NCBI GenBank assembly: GCA_002371705.1
Contig: DFGI01000096.1
Span: 1-64,000, forward strand
Direction: 5' to 3'
Length of the DNA: 64,000 nucleotides
DNA from: Bacteroidales bacterium UBA3754
GTDB lineage: Bacteria; Bacteroidota; Bacteroidia; Bacteroidales; UBA1715
Below are positions 48,689-56,667 of this stretch, one piece after another (within the stretch, counting starts at the first letter, position 1; each line of letters starts with the position of its first letter). A program made the translations under genes and the position numbers. The notes under the pieces are model-generated. The model was given only the letters and a program-made list of their open reading frames with translations, had not been told where the DNA came from and made no database searches.

Positions 48689-48729
48689 GGAAATGTTTTG
48701 AAACAAACCTCATTCGAATATATATTTTG

Positions 48730-48759
48730 TTGTAGAGACGATATGTATCGTCTCTACAA
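48730..48759. repeat. Palindrome at the 3' side of the second giant gene
   Basis: TTGTAGAGACGATA and TATCGTCTCTACAA form a perfect 14-base inverted repeat around TG, ending four bases from the giant gene's stop. It shares the GTAGAGACG...CGTCTCTAC ends with the palindrome at 55047. The lack of a T tract on the minus strand argues that it is a dispersed element rather than a plain terminator. Confidence 0.8.
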
Positions 48760-48763
48760 GGGA

Positions 48764-51700
48764 TTATTCCACAACAATCTTAAAAATTTGTTTGCCAACC
48801 GTCACGATATACACTCCGTCAAGTTTTATTGAGAATGCGTATTCGTCAAGGTCTTGGGCTGAAGTTATTTTTTGTCCATTTATGTTGTAGATGGTTGCTT
48901 CTGCACGTTCTGCATTTTTCACGTGGATTGTCTTTCCTATTGCATAAACTTCAACATTTGATGTCAAATCGGCAATTGCATCTGGAATGTCAATATTTTC
49001 AGCTTCGGCAATATTGGAAATAGCCAACGCAAACGGTCCCGATTCGGCTTTCAGGAATTGAGTTTTCGGATTTACCACTTCGGGCAGTTTTACGCCGACG
49101 TAGTATGAAATCACGTTGCTGATTGCCGTATCGACAGTGTATGACGTGAAGTTTGCCGAAAGTGTTGCCAAAGTATCGACAAGGATTTTGCCGTTTTCTT
49201 TGTGTTTGCACATCACTATAAACGACTCGTAATCAATACCTTCGTATGCGTTCCAAATCAGGTTCGTCTGATTTTTATTCTCCTCGGTGTCGGCACCGGC
49301 AACTTTGGCAATGTGCATCGTGGTGTGATGCTCGCTCATCTCGGTTTCCTCGCCGCACACGTCGGTTACGGAAATCTTGTAACGCCACGGCTGAATGTTC
49401 GGGTCGGCTTCTTCATCTTCGTAAACGCTTAATTCTGAATATTTTACTTGAGCTATTTCCTCAAACACGTCTTTCCTTTCCGATTCACGGTAAATCGTGT
49501 AGAAATCAATCAAATCGGTGTTTTCCTTCAACCAAACCACCAAGTTCTTGCCCGTTTGTTCGCTCACGGTCACGAGGGCGATTTCGGGCTGTTTCAACGG
49601 AATTGAAGGAACGGTTACGTCCAATGTTGCGGTACAATTGTTTTCGTCGGTCACAACCAGAGTGTAGTCGCCTGCACTGACATTTACCAAATTCTTGCTT
49701 GAACGGCCATTGTTCCAATGATAGATAAGATTGTCGTCGCCACTGATGATTACCGCACCACTTTTTTCATTGCAGGCGGTAGAAATGATATTAGAGATAG
49801 TAACGACGGGCGCATCTGGCTCTACCAACGTGAAGTTGTCGCTGATTGAACAGCCAGTTTCGGTGTTGGTTATCACAACGGAATAGTCGCCTTCTGCAAG
49901 GTTGGCAACGTTTTGCGTAGTTGCCTCGTTGCTCCAAGCAAATGAGGCGTTTTCGGCACCTGTCAAGGTAATTGAGATTGCACCGTCGGCGTTGGAGCAA
50001 GTAGGATTTTTGATTTTTGCCGACAGCTTCATCTCTTCTGGTTGTGACACCGTGTAAGTCTTTCTGTATGTACAATTTTCGTCATACGAGATTACGACTT
50101 CGTAGTTTCCTGCCTGTATATTTCGTATTGTGTCCTCGGTGGAAGTCTCATTTGTCCATTGCGTAGTATATTGACTCTCGGCGTTCGTCACCTTCAGGGC
50201 GATTTCGCCGTCGCTTTCGCCGAAGCAAGACACGTTTGTGATTGTTTCCTCAACTTGAATGTTGCAAGCCAAAACAACTGTTGCCGTCGCCTTCACCGTG
50301 TTCTTCTCGCCGTTCGGAAGGGTTGCCGTCACCGTAATTTCCGCCTCGCCTTCGTATTCATACACAGTAAGGAACAGTTTGCCGTCACTCACCGTTGCCG
50401 CTACCACGTTTGGAGCGGAACTTGCGGCACTGTATGAAATTTCACTACCTTCGGTAGTGACGAAAAGGTCGGTAAGGTCGATTGGAGCAGCTTCTCTTTC
50501 TGTTTTTAGCGTTGGGATTTCGAGAACGCCACTGATTTGAACTTTCTCTTTCTCCTTGAAGTTGGCAACCAATGTCGTGTCTTTCGTCACCGTCAGCTGT
50601 ATTCTCTCGTCTTTCAGCTCTCCGTTGTTCCAGCCGATGAACTCGTAACCTTCGTTGGCAACTGCCTTCAGCGTCGCAGTCGATTTGTATTCAACATAAC
50701 CTTCGCCTGTGACGGTTCCCATAATCTTGCTGTAATCAACGGAAACTTTGTACTCGTTGATAGTCCATTTGGCGTAGAACGTCTTGTCGCCTGTTTCGCC
50801 CGACAAGATTGACAATATGGTTGAACCGATATACGACGAATTGCTGTACCAGCCAGCAAATGTGTAGCCCTCTTTGGTAACGTCGGTCGGCAAGGTTGCG
50901 CCTTTGCCGTATTCGTAACGTTCTATATTTTGTTCTTCGGCGATTGTGCCTTCGTTGGTTACAAGAGTTACGTTATAAGTGTTTACAATCCAATTTGCAT
51001 AAAATGCTTTATTACCGAGTTCGACCGACGAAATCATTGCAACGCGTTCGCCTTCAAATTCGGCATTGTCGTACCAGCCGTCGAAGGTGAAACCTGTTTT
51101 TGTCACATCGCTTGGAAGAATTACGGTCGTGCCATAGATGTAGTTTTTCACATTTCCGTTGTTGATTGTTCCACCGTTTGGTTCGAACGTGATTGAATAT
51201 GAATTAACAAGCCAATTTGCATAGAAGGCCTTCTCGCCGATTTCGGTTGAAGAGATTGATTGAACGGACGAACCGAGATATGACGAGTTGGTGTACCAGC
51301 CGCCGAACGTGTAGCCGTCTCTCGTAATATTTGTAGGCAAGGTTGCTCCTTTGCCGTAGGTGTATCGTTCCACATTGCCAGAATTGATAACGCCACCGTT
51401 GGTTTCGAGAGTTACTATGTACGAATTCACGTTCCAGTTAGCATAAAAGGTGAGATTTCCCGTCTTCGACTCGGAAATGCGTGTGACGCGTGCCGTTGCG
51501 CAGTCCTTGTCGGCGTACCAGCCATCGAAGGTGTAGCCAGTCTTGGTCACGTCGGACGGGAGCGGAATGCCGTAGCCGTAGGTGTAGTTCGCCACGTTGC
51601 CCGAGTTGATTGTTCCGCCATTGGTTTCGAGGGTGACAGTGTAGGAATTCACATTCCATTTAGCCCAAAATTCCTTGTCGCCGATTTCGGCTGACGAAAT

Positions 51701-54700
51701 TGCCTGCACTGCTTCGCCTACATACGCCGAATTGGTGTACCAGCCGCCGAAGGTGTAGCCCTCGCGTGTAGGAACAGGCAGTGTGATTTCGCTGCCTATG
51801 CGGTAGGTGGCGGGAACGTCGTCGTCGCCAATGGTGCCGCCGTTGTAGTTGAGCGTGATGTCGTAGTCAACCACGCTCCAGTCGGCCCAAAATTCGCGTT
51901 CGCCAAATTCGGTTGTGGAAATAAGCGTGACGGGGTTGCCCGTGCGTTGTTCGTTGTCGTACCAACCACGGAACAGATAGCCACGTTGCGTAACGTCGGC
52001 TGGAAGAACCACACCCACGGTGTAGGTGTAGGACTCAACCACCACGTTGTTTATAGTACCGCCGTTAGTGTGGAACGTGATTGGATAATCCTGTTCCTTC
52101 CAGCGGGCCCAGAACTGCTTGTCGCCCAAGTCGGTGTCGGTGATTTCGGTGAATGCCGACCCGATGAAGCTTGAATTGTCGTACCAGCCGGCAAAGTCGT
52201 AGCCAGTCTTTGTCACATTTGAAGGAAGCTCCGTGCGTTTGCCGTATTTATAAAGCACCACGTTTCCGCTGTTGATTGTGCCGCCGTTGGTGTGCAAGGT
52301 CACAAAGTAGCCGTTTTCCTCCCATTTTGCCCAAAATTCCTTGTCGCCGAACTCAGCCACGGAAACCATGCTCACCGCGTCGCCCTCGCAGAGTTCGTTG
52401 TCGTACCAGCCGGCGAACATGTGGCCGTCGCGCTCCATATTGGAGTACGACGGAAGAACAGCACCCACGCCGAAAGTGTAGTTCGCCACATTGCCCGTAA
52501 TGATGGTTCCGCCGTTTTCGTGGAGCGTAATATTATACGTTATAGGGTTCCATTTTGCATAGAATGTCTTGTCGCCGTATTCCGACGAGGCGATTTTTGT
52601 GACAGCCGTGCCCGTGCAGTTCACGTTGGCGAACCATCCGCCAAAGGTACATCCGTCCTTCTCGATGGCGGGAAGCGTGACTTCGGTGCCGTAGTGGTAC
52701 GAAGTGGCGTAGTCGTCGGTGGTGATGGTTCCGCCGTTGTTGTTGAACGAGATAACATAGTCGCGAACCGTCCAGAAGGCGTAGAGCGTAATGTCGGACG
52801 TGTTTTTATAGCGTGCCACAGCCGATTTTCCCTCATACGTATAATATTGTACGCCGCCGCCGTTCTCCTCGGTGAAATATCCGCCGAAGGCGTATCCAAC
52901 GCTGTCGGGACAGATAACGACCTGCAACGGTGCGTCGTAGGTCGCCTCGATTGAAGCCGTGCCGAGCGTGGTCGGCTCGCCTTGGCTGAATGTTACGGTG
53001 TAGGTGTTAGGTTTCCACACGGCAAAGAGTTCCACCACCTCGTTGTTCACGTCGGTGAGGTTCTTCACGCTCTGACCGTCGGTGTAGGTGATTGACGACG
53101 CCTGTGCGGCCGTAGCCCAGCCGAGGAACTCGTAACCCGTGCGGGTGTAGGTGTTCGCAGCAAGCGGCGACTCGGCGTCGTAGGTGCAGGCGCTGTTAGG
53201 CATCGCCTCGGAATCGTCGGCACCGGCGGGATTGTATGCTATGTAGTAGGTGTTTGTGGTCCATTTTGCGTAGAAAGTTTTGTCGCCCATATCGGTGGCG
53301 CCGATGGAATAGACGGGCTCGCCCGTGAGTTCGGCGTTGGGGTACCAGCCGTAGAACGTGTAGCCGGGCTTTTCAAGCACGGGGAGTTGCAGGGCGGTGC
53401 CATAGACGTGCGTAGTCACGTCGATGTCCGACGAAAGTTCCGCACCGTTGCCCACGAGCGTCACCTTGAACTGTTTCGGGCTCCATTTTGCATAGAAAGT
53501 CTTGTTGCCCATATCGGTGGGATAGATTTCCGTCACGGGGCTTCCCGTGAGGGATTCGTTGGCGAACCAGCCCTCGAAGTTGTGGCCGGGCTTTTCGATG
53601 TTGGTAGGCAGCGTGGCTCCCACCGAATAGGTGTAGCGGCTGAAATTGCCGTCGATTATGGTACCGCCGTTAGGATTGAGCGAAACGGCGTAGGTGGGAT
53701 ACATTTTGAAGTTTGGCACGGAATTGTTCGCCGAAATTGACGAAACCGAGGCGGCATTGCCGCACGCGTCGGTAACGGAGCCGTTGATGCCCGTAACCTT
53801 CACAGTTCCCGTGATGCCCGAAGCTGATGTGGTTGTGAGGTCGGAGTAGAACACCAGCGTGTTGGTGTTGAGACCGCAGGCATAGTTGAACGAGAACGAC
53901 CGCGAGCCGATGCTGACCGATGCGCCCGAAACGTTGCCCGTGACTGGTTCGTTGAAGTGGACAGCCACATAGAGTCGTTCGCCGCTGGTGTAGATGCGGC
54001 TGACGTTCGTCGAAATTCCCGTGACGACAGGGGCGGCGTTGTCTTGTACCCTTACATTTGCCACAATATTTGATAAATCGGCACCTACTGTCTTTATTCT
54101 AAAGCCAATATGCTTTGTAGGGTCCATATCAACAAACCACTCGTAATCACTGGTAGAGTAATGAGTTATGTAATCCTTGTTTAAGTAAGAATCAACAGAA
54201 CCAAAACCACCATTAAACTGACTTTGGGTTGGAAACGTATATGTTTTATAATAATTTGCACTTGAAGCATACCAATCACTAAAAAACTCATTACATAAAT
54301 TTGCCTCTAATCCCGAAGGTTTGTATCTTTCGTCCCAATAATAAGATAGGTTATAATTCCGTTTGATGACACCTATTTCACTTGCATTACCATCCAATGT
54401 AATCCCAACGCCTTGTAAGGTTGTAGATTCAGTCACATAACGAAGATAATACGTCATTTGCACCTGAAAATCGTATTTCCCCGTTTGGTCGGAGAAAGTA
54501 TAATAATCTTTTGTAATACCAGAGAATGCATCACCCATGGCAGAATTGCATGTAAAATCATACTGATTATAACCTAAAGATATATCATCAGTAATTTTCT
54601 GTGCTTGAGTAGTGTTAATATCGCTTGCCGAGATAACTGTAGCGTCGTCCCACCAGCCAGTGGAGCGAGGCGTGTTGGCCATGGAGTTGTTGTGAATGCA

Positions 54701-55015
54701 GAAATAGAACAGCCGCGAGATGCCCGCCTCGAGATTAAATTTATCAATGGAAGCAACGGAATAAAGCGGCACGGTAACGATTTTGGAAGATTCGCCTTTT
54801 GCAAATTCAAACCGTCCAGCAACGTCCTCGTAGTGAATGCCCGCCACGGCGCTGCCGCTCTGCGTGTAGTATTCCACCCAGCTCGCCGCCGAAGCGTCGC
54901 TACGCGAAATGGTGAACACGTTTCCTCCCGAAACCGAGACGGTGAAGGAGTCGGGGTCGGCAAAGGCGGCAAGGGCCATTGCCATGAGAATGAATAAGGT
55001 AGATATTTTTTTCAT
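48764..55015 (-). CDS. Second giant secreted protein: Calx-beta, 13 Listeria-Bacteroides repeats, SprB-like repeats, sorting tail
   Basis: 2,083 residues. Signal peptide ending AAFA; a Calx-beta-like domain at about 25-90 (YYTQSGSAVAGIHYEDVAG); an unrecognised region to about 320; a bacterial-Ig-like region to 435 (NVRVQDNAAPVVTG, VHFNEPVTG); thirteen repeats of about 75 residues (NGGTINSGNV, GYTFDGWY, GDKTFYAKW) from 440 to 1420; one InlB B-like repeat (GYEFIGWNNG); three SprB-like repeats (TCSNADGAISITLTG, GDYTLVVTDENNC) from about 1590 to 1810; fibronectin III-like segments; and a type A sorting domain (ATIYNINGQKI, LDGVYIVTVG). A likely type IX cargo adhesin. Parts are clearly richer in GC than neighbouring genes. 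Confidence 0.9.
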   Translation of the reverse strand: MKKISTLFILMAMALAAFADPDSFTVSVSGGNVFTISRSDASAASWVEYYTQSGSAVAGIHYEDVAGRFEFAKGESSKIVTVPLYSVASIDKFNLEAGISRLFYFCIHNNSMANTPRSTGWWDDATVISASDINTTQAQKITDDISLGYNQYDFTCNSAMGDAFSGITKDYYTFSDQTGKYDFQVQMTYYLRYVTESTTLQGVGITLDGNASEIGVIKRNYNLSYYWDERYKPSGLEANLCNEFFSDWYASSANYYKTYTFPTQSQFNGGFGSVDSYLNKDYITHYSTSDYEWFVDMDPTKHIGFRIKTVGADLSNIVANVRVQDNAAPVVTGISTNVSRIYTSGERLYVAVHFNEPVTGNVSGASVSIGSRSFSFNYACGLNTNTLVFYSDLTTTSASGITGTVKVTGINGSVTDACGNAASVSSISANNSVPNFKMYPTYAVSLNPNGGTIIDGNFSRYTYSVGATLPTNIEKPGHNFEGWFANESLTGSPVTEIYPTDMGNKTFYAKWSPKQFKVTLVGNGAELSSDIDVTTHVYGTALQLPVLEKPGYTFYGWYPNAELTGEPVYSIGATDMGDKTFYAKWTTNTYYIAYNPAGADDSEAMPNSACTYDAESPLAANTYTRTGYEFLGWATAAQASSITYTDGQSVKNLTDVNNEVVELFAVWKPNTYTVTFSQGEPTTLGTASIEATYDAPLQVVICPDSVGYAFGGYFTEENGGGVQYYTYEGKSAVARYKNTSDITLYAFWTVRDYVISFNNNGGTITTDDYATSYHYGTEVTLPAIEKDGCTFGGWFANVNCTGTAVTKIASSEYGDKTFYAKWNPITYNITLHENGGTIITGNVANYTFGVGAVLPSYSNMERDGHMFAGWYDNELCEGDAVSMVSVAEFGDKEFWAKWEENGYFVTLHTNGGTINSGNVVLYKYGKRTELPSNVTKTGYDFAGWYDNSSFIGSAFTEITDTDLGDKQFWARWKEQDYPITFHTNGGTINNVVVESYTYTVGVVLPADVTQRGYLFRGWYDNEQRTGNPVTLISTTEFGEREFWADWSVVDYDITLNYNGGTIGDDDVPATYRIGSEITLPVPTREGYTFGGWYTNSAYVGEAVQAISSAEIGDKEFWAKWNVNSYTVTLETNGGTINSGNVANYTYGYGIPLPSDVTKTGYTFDGWYADKDCATARVTRISESKTGNLTFYANWNVNSYIVTLETNGGVINSGNVERYTYGKGATLPTNITRDGYTFGGWYTNSSYLGSSVQSISSTEIGEKAFYANWLVNSYSITFEPNGGTINNGNVKNYIYGTTVILPSDVTKTGFTFDGWYDNAEFEGERVAMISSVELGNKAFYANWIVNTYNVTLVTNEGTIAEEQNIERYEYGKGATLPTDVTKEGYTFAGWYSNSSYIGSTILSILSGETGDKTFYAKWTINEYKVSVDYSKIMGTVTGEGYVEYKSTATLKAVANEGYEFIGWNNGELKDERIQLTVTKDTTLVANFKEKEKVQISGVLEIPTLKTEREAAPIDLTDLFVTTEGSEISYSAASSAPNVVAATVSDGKLFLTVYEYEGEAEITVTATLPNGEKNTVKATATVVLACNIQVEETITNVSCFGESDGEIALKVTNAESQYTTQWTNETSTEDTIRNIQAGNYEVVISYDENCTYRKTYTVSQPEEMKLSAKIKNPTCSNADGAISITLTGAENASFAWSNEATTQNVANLAEGDYSVVITNTETGCSISDNFTLVEPDAPVVTISNIISTACNEKSGAVIISGDDNLIYHWNNGRSSKNLVNVSAGDYTLVVTDENNCTATLDVTVPSIPLKQPEIALVTVSEQTGKNLVVWLKENTDLIDFYTIYRESERKDVFEEIAQVKYSELSVYEDEEADPNIQPWRYKISVTDVCGEETEMSEHHTTMHIAKVAGADTEENKNQTNLIWNAYEGIDYESFIVMCKHKENGKILVDTLATLSANFTSYTVDTAISNVISYYVGVKLPEVVNPKTQFLKAESGPFALAISNIAEAENIDIPDAIADLTSNVEVYAIGKTIHVKNAERAEATIYNINGQKITSAQDLDEYAFSIKLDGVYIVTVGKQIFKIVVE
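50755..53695 (-). repeat. Array of thirteen Listeria-Bacteroides (Flg_new-like) coding repeats
   Basis: Thirteen units of about 75 residues counted by eye. Units 7 to 13 are most alike, with shared stretches such as ETNGG(T/V)INSGNV and WYTNS(S/A)Y; units 3 and 4 are divergent and longer. Unit pairs 9/11 and 10/12 resemble each other more than adjacent ones, hinting at two-unit duplication. Confidence 0.75.
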
Positions 55016-55046
55016 ATTTGTTTATTTTGTATGTTTCGTTTTTTAT

Positions 55047-55074
55047 GTAGAGACGCGATTAATCGCGTCTCTAC
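55047..55074. repeat. Palindrome at the 5' side of the second giant gene
   Basis: GTAGAGACGCGATT and AATCGCGTCTCTAC form a perfect 28-base palindrome 31 bases before the giant gene's ATG. Palindromes with GTAGAGACG...CGTCTCTAC ends occur as dispersed repeats in many Bacteroidetes and cyanobacterial genomes (from memory). It would lie in the 5' untranslated region if the promoter is further upstream. Confidence 0.85.
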
Positions 55075-55102
55075 GAAAACGGGTGCAAGATAAAAACATT
55101 TT

Positions 55103-55122
55103 TCGTTACAAGGCACCAACGC
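55103..55122. repeat. 20-base direct repeat, copy 1
   Basis: TCGTTACAAGGCACCAACGC, identical to 56383-56402. Here it lies before the nearby hairpin repeat, while copy 2 lies after its hairpin, so the order of elements differs between the two regions. Confidence 0.8.
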
Positions 55123-55151
55123 GTTGTGTATTTTTACAGCCCGTTTTTTCT

Positions 55152-55183
55152 GTTACTTTCTGTCTACAGCGACAGAAAGTAAC
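55152..55183. repeat. Dispersed hairpin repeat, copy 1
   Basis: GTTACTTTCTGTC and GACAGAAAGTAAC, 13 pairs with a six-base loop, followed by CAAAG. The GTTACTTT...AAAGTAAC-CAAA pattern matches a hairpin family scattered through Bacteroidetes genomes (from memory). Confidence 0.7.
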
Positions 55184-55379
55184 CAAAGAACGCCGGCGAC
55201 GCTGCATTCTCGCTAAAAATCTTCTCTCTCCGCTAAACTCTCGGGGATGGCTCCTCCCACAAGCCAACGCCGCCAAGCCGAGAATTCTTAACGCTCCGTT
55301 CAAAGATTTTCTTAACGCTCACCTGCAAAGTCGCAACGCTATCGTTACGTGAGAGAAAGAAGAAAGATGATAATTGCTA

Positions 55380-55410
55380 TTGACAACGGGGGAAAATGGT
55401 TGTATATTTG
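55380..55410 (+). promoter_or_regulatory. Promoter of the small unit, copy 1
   Basis: TTG, 20 bases, TATATTTG, a full Bacteroidetes promoter, conserved with identical spacing in copy 2. It drives transcription towards the convergent nuclease-like gene. Confidence 0.65.
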
Positions 55411-55420
55411 CGTCGTTCTT

Positions 55421-55538
55421 ATGTATCAACATAAAGGCGTAAGCCCTGAACCATTCGAGCAGCAGCCGATTAAGTTCGTGCGAATCTTTGGCTACGGCAA
55501 GAAGATTCAAAAAAAGGATTCTTTAGAATCCTTTTTTT
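55421..55538 (+). ncRNA. Small transcription unit, copy 1 (short RNA or truncated small gene)
   Basis: The predicted transcript runs from just after the promoter to a strong terminator, about 120 bases. It contains an ATG 10 bases after the -7 box and the reading frame MYQHKGVSPEPFEQQPIKF, shared with copy 2, but in this copy no stop codon occurs before the terminator. If made, the message would be non-stop. It may therefore be a regulatory RNA, or a degraded copy of the peptide gene in copy 2. Confidence 0.45.
55509..55538. terminator. Bidirectional terminator of module copy 1
   Basis: AAAAAAAGGATTC and GAATCCTTTTTTT, 13 perfect pairs around TTTA, with U tracts in both directions. It overlaps the stop codon of the convergent nuclease-like gene. 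Confidence 0.85.
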
Positions 55539-56229
55539 ATTTACGTTTATTCCAGAGTTTCAGGAACGTGTTCTCAAAATCGTTTGCCAATGCGGCATCT
55601 CTATCAATAACTATCAAACGTTTTCCTTTAAACAGAAACAAATATTGTAAAGAACTGTTAGATTCAAATCCACATTGAATTTCTTTCTTTAAATAGCGGG
55701 CATTTTTTGTTCCAATGATGTCAATCACAAGTCTGTTGGACTGCTCACAACCTTTCTCAATCAGATGGTCGAGGGAATTTTTGCCGTCGAGGGTTTTGCC
55801 TTCCACATAGTAGAGTTTGTTATTCTGTCGCAGGACAAAATCCGCACTTTTCGTTGATGTGGGATTCGACAGCAGAAAGACATCGAACTTGTTTACCACG
55901 AGTTTCTGGGCAATTACAAGATTCTTGGGCATTTCGCCAGAAAGAAGAATGTCGTCGTACTGGCTGATGTTCAAGCCATAGACGGCATTTTCGGGTGTTG
56001 AATACCGTTTTAACACCTGAAACTCAGGGTTTTCCACTATCCATTGCAAAACGGAGACTTTTTCCTTATTCGTCGGGCATGCGTAATAATCCTTGATTGC
56101 CTTGTTGATTGACGTGCCCGCATACGGCGGTTTTTCGGTCGGCCTATACTCGCCAACCGACTCTGCCACAATATTATCTTGAATGGAATCCTCACTGTTT
56201 GGATTCTCATACGTTACGACTATTTCCAT
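55537..56229 (-). CDS. Nuclease-like protein with D...E-x-K core, copy 1
   Basis: A 230-residue protein without signal peptide. The core SADFVLRQNNKLYYVEGKTLDG has the Asp and Glu-x-Lys arrangement of PD-(D/E)XK nucleases, followed by EQSNRLVIDIIG, where Gln and an Ile-rich strand are expected. The preceding NLVIAQKLVVNKFDVFLL segment resembles the helix-strand before the core in CdiA C-terminal tRNase-type toxins. That comparison is from memory and untested. The N-terminal 175 residues are almost identical to copy 2; the last 55 differ markedly. The ATG, shared with copy 2, was preferred to an upstream extension. It carries its own -7 box. Role unknown: toxin-like, defence or repair nuclease are all open. 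Confidence 0.7.
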   Translation of the reverse strand: MEIVVTYENPNSEDSIQDNIVAESVGEYRPTEKPPYAGTSINKAIKDYYACPTNKEKVSVLQWIVENPEFQVLKRYSTPENAVYGLNISQYDDILLSGEMPKNLVIAQKLVVNKFDVFLLSNPTSTKSADFVLRQNNKLYYVEGKTLDGKNSLDHLIEKGCEQSNRLVIDIIGTKNARYLKKEIQCGFESNSSLQYLFLFKGKRLIVIDRDAALANDFENTFLKLWNKRK

Positions 56230-56233
56230 AGGG

Positions 56234-56241
56234 CAAAGATA
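56234..56241 (-). promoter_or_regulatory. -7 box of nuclease-like gene copy 1
   Basis: TATCTTTG, exact consensus, with only four bases (CCCT) before the ATG. The message would be leaderless or nearly so. Identical in copy 2. Confidence 0.5.
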
Positions 56242-56262
56242 TGGAAATAATGCGGATTTTCT

Positions 56263-56292
56263 GTTACTTTTTCTCTTGAAAGAAAAAGTAAC
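56263..56292. repeat. Dispersed hairpin repeat, copy 2
   Basis: GTTACTTTTTCT and AGAAAAAGTAAC, 12 pairs, followed by CAAAAA; same family as 55152-55183 with a different stem interior, so arms have co-varied. Confidence 0.7.
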
Positions 56293-56382
56293 CAAAAAGT
56301 TCAAGACGGACCCGCTCGGCTAAAAATCAACTGCGTTCTGCTAAAGGCGTTGAAGTGCCGCACTATCGTATGACACAGGGTA

Positions 56383-56402
56383 TCGTTACAAGGCACCAAC
56401 GC
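56383..56402. repeat. 20-base direct repeat, copy 2
   Basis: Identical to 55103-55122 over 20 bases; flanking sequence then differs. Confidence 0.8.
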
Positions 56403-56512
56403 CTTTTACGCTGCACTTCGTTGATTTTTTTCACGCCTCTCGGCTCAGTCGGAGGATCGTGCTGACAGAGATTTTTGTTTAGTGAGAGAAAGAAGAAAGA
56501 TGATAATTGCTA

Positions 56513-56543
56513 TTGACAACAGGGAAAAATGGTTGTATATTTG
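56513..56543 (+). promoter_or_regulatory. Promoter of the small unit, copy 2
   Basis: TTG, 20 bases, TATATTTG. Bases between the boxes differ slightly from copy 1 (an AGGG for GGGG change) while both boxes are kept. Confidence 0.65.
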
Positions 56544-56553
56544 CGTCGTTCTT

Positions 56554-56646
56554 ATGTATCAACATAAAGGCGTAAGCCCTGAACCATTCGAGCAGCCACC
56601 GATTAAATTCGGGAAATCTGCCACTACGGTGAAGCAAGATTATTAA
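56554..56646 (+). CDS. Predicted 30-residue peptide, copy 2 of the small unit
   Basis: ATG 10 bases after the -7 box. The frame begins MYQHKGVSPEPFEQPPIKF and ends KQDY with a stop inside the terminator's 5' arm, a compact promoter-peptide-terminator unit. The first 19 residues are shared with copy 1, with one amino-acid change (Q to P) and one silent change (AAG/AAA). No ribosome binding site is visible. It may be a small protein partner or antitoxin of the convergent gene, or the RNA may be what matters; nothing in the sequence decides. Confidence 0.4.
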   Translation: MYQHKGVSPEPFEQPPIKFGKSATTVKQDY

Positions 56647-56667
56647 AGGGAGGTCTAACTCCCTTTA
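56644..56667. terminator. Bidirectional terminator of module copy 2
   Basis: TAAAGGGAG and CTCCCTTTA, nine perfect pairs with a six-base loop, followed by a T-rich tract. Its arms differ in sequence from copy 1 although it sits at the same place, so structure rather than sequence has been kept. Confidence 0.8.

Larger units (their letters stand above)
55016..55536. other. Repeat-rich intergenic region upstream of the second giant gene
   Basis: No conventional gene. From left to right: a palindrome, a 20-base element shared with 56383-56402, a hairpin repeat, a GC-richer stretch of unknown nature, then a promoter with a short transcription unit and terminator, each annotated separately. No TAnnTTTG box for the giant gene was found. 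Confidence 0.6.
56230..56664. other. Spacer between the two nuclease-like modules
   Basis: No conventional gene. Contains the -7 box of copy 1, a hairpin repeat, a 20-base repeat, a GC-richer stretch that shares CTCGGCTAAAAATC-like wording with the first spacer only loosely, then the promoter, small reading frame and terminator of module copy 2. Confidence 0.6.

Noticed and set aside
48730..48759. The palindrome as a plain terminator of the giant gene
   Set aside because: It lacks a T tract on either strand and matches the arms of another palindrome upstream of the gene, although it may still slow polymerase.
49246..53740. Long plus-strand frames within the second giant gene (for example 52292-52954)
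   Set aside because: They come from the GC-rich antisense of the repeat array; residue composition is Arg/Val-biased, and no domains are visible.
55349..55678. A 109-codon plus-strand frame beginning MRERRKMIIAIDNGGKW
   Set aside because: Its first part lies upstream of and over a promoter, and its second half reads through a strong terminator and antisense to the nuclease-like gene. Only the short frame starting at 55421 is conserved in copy 2.
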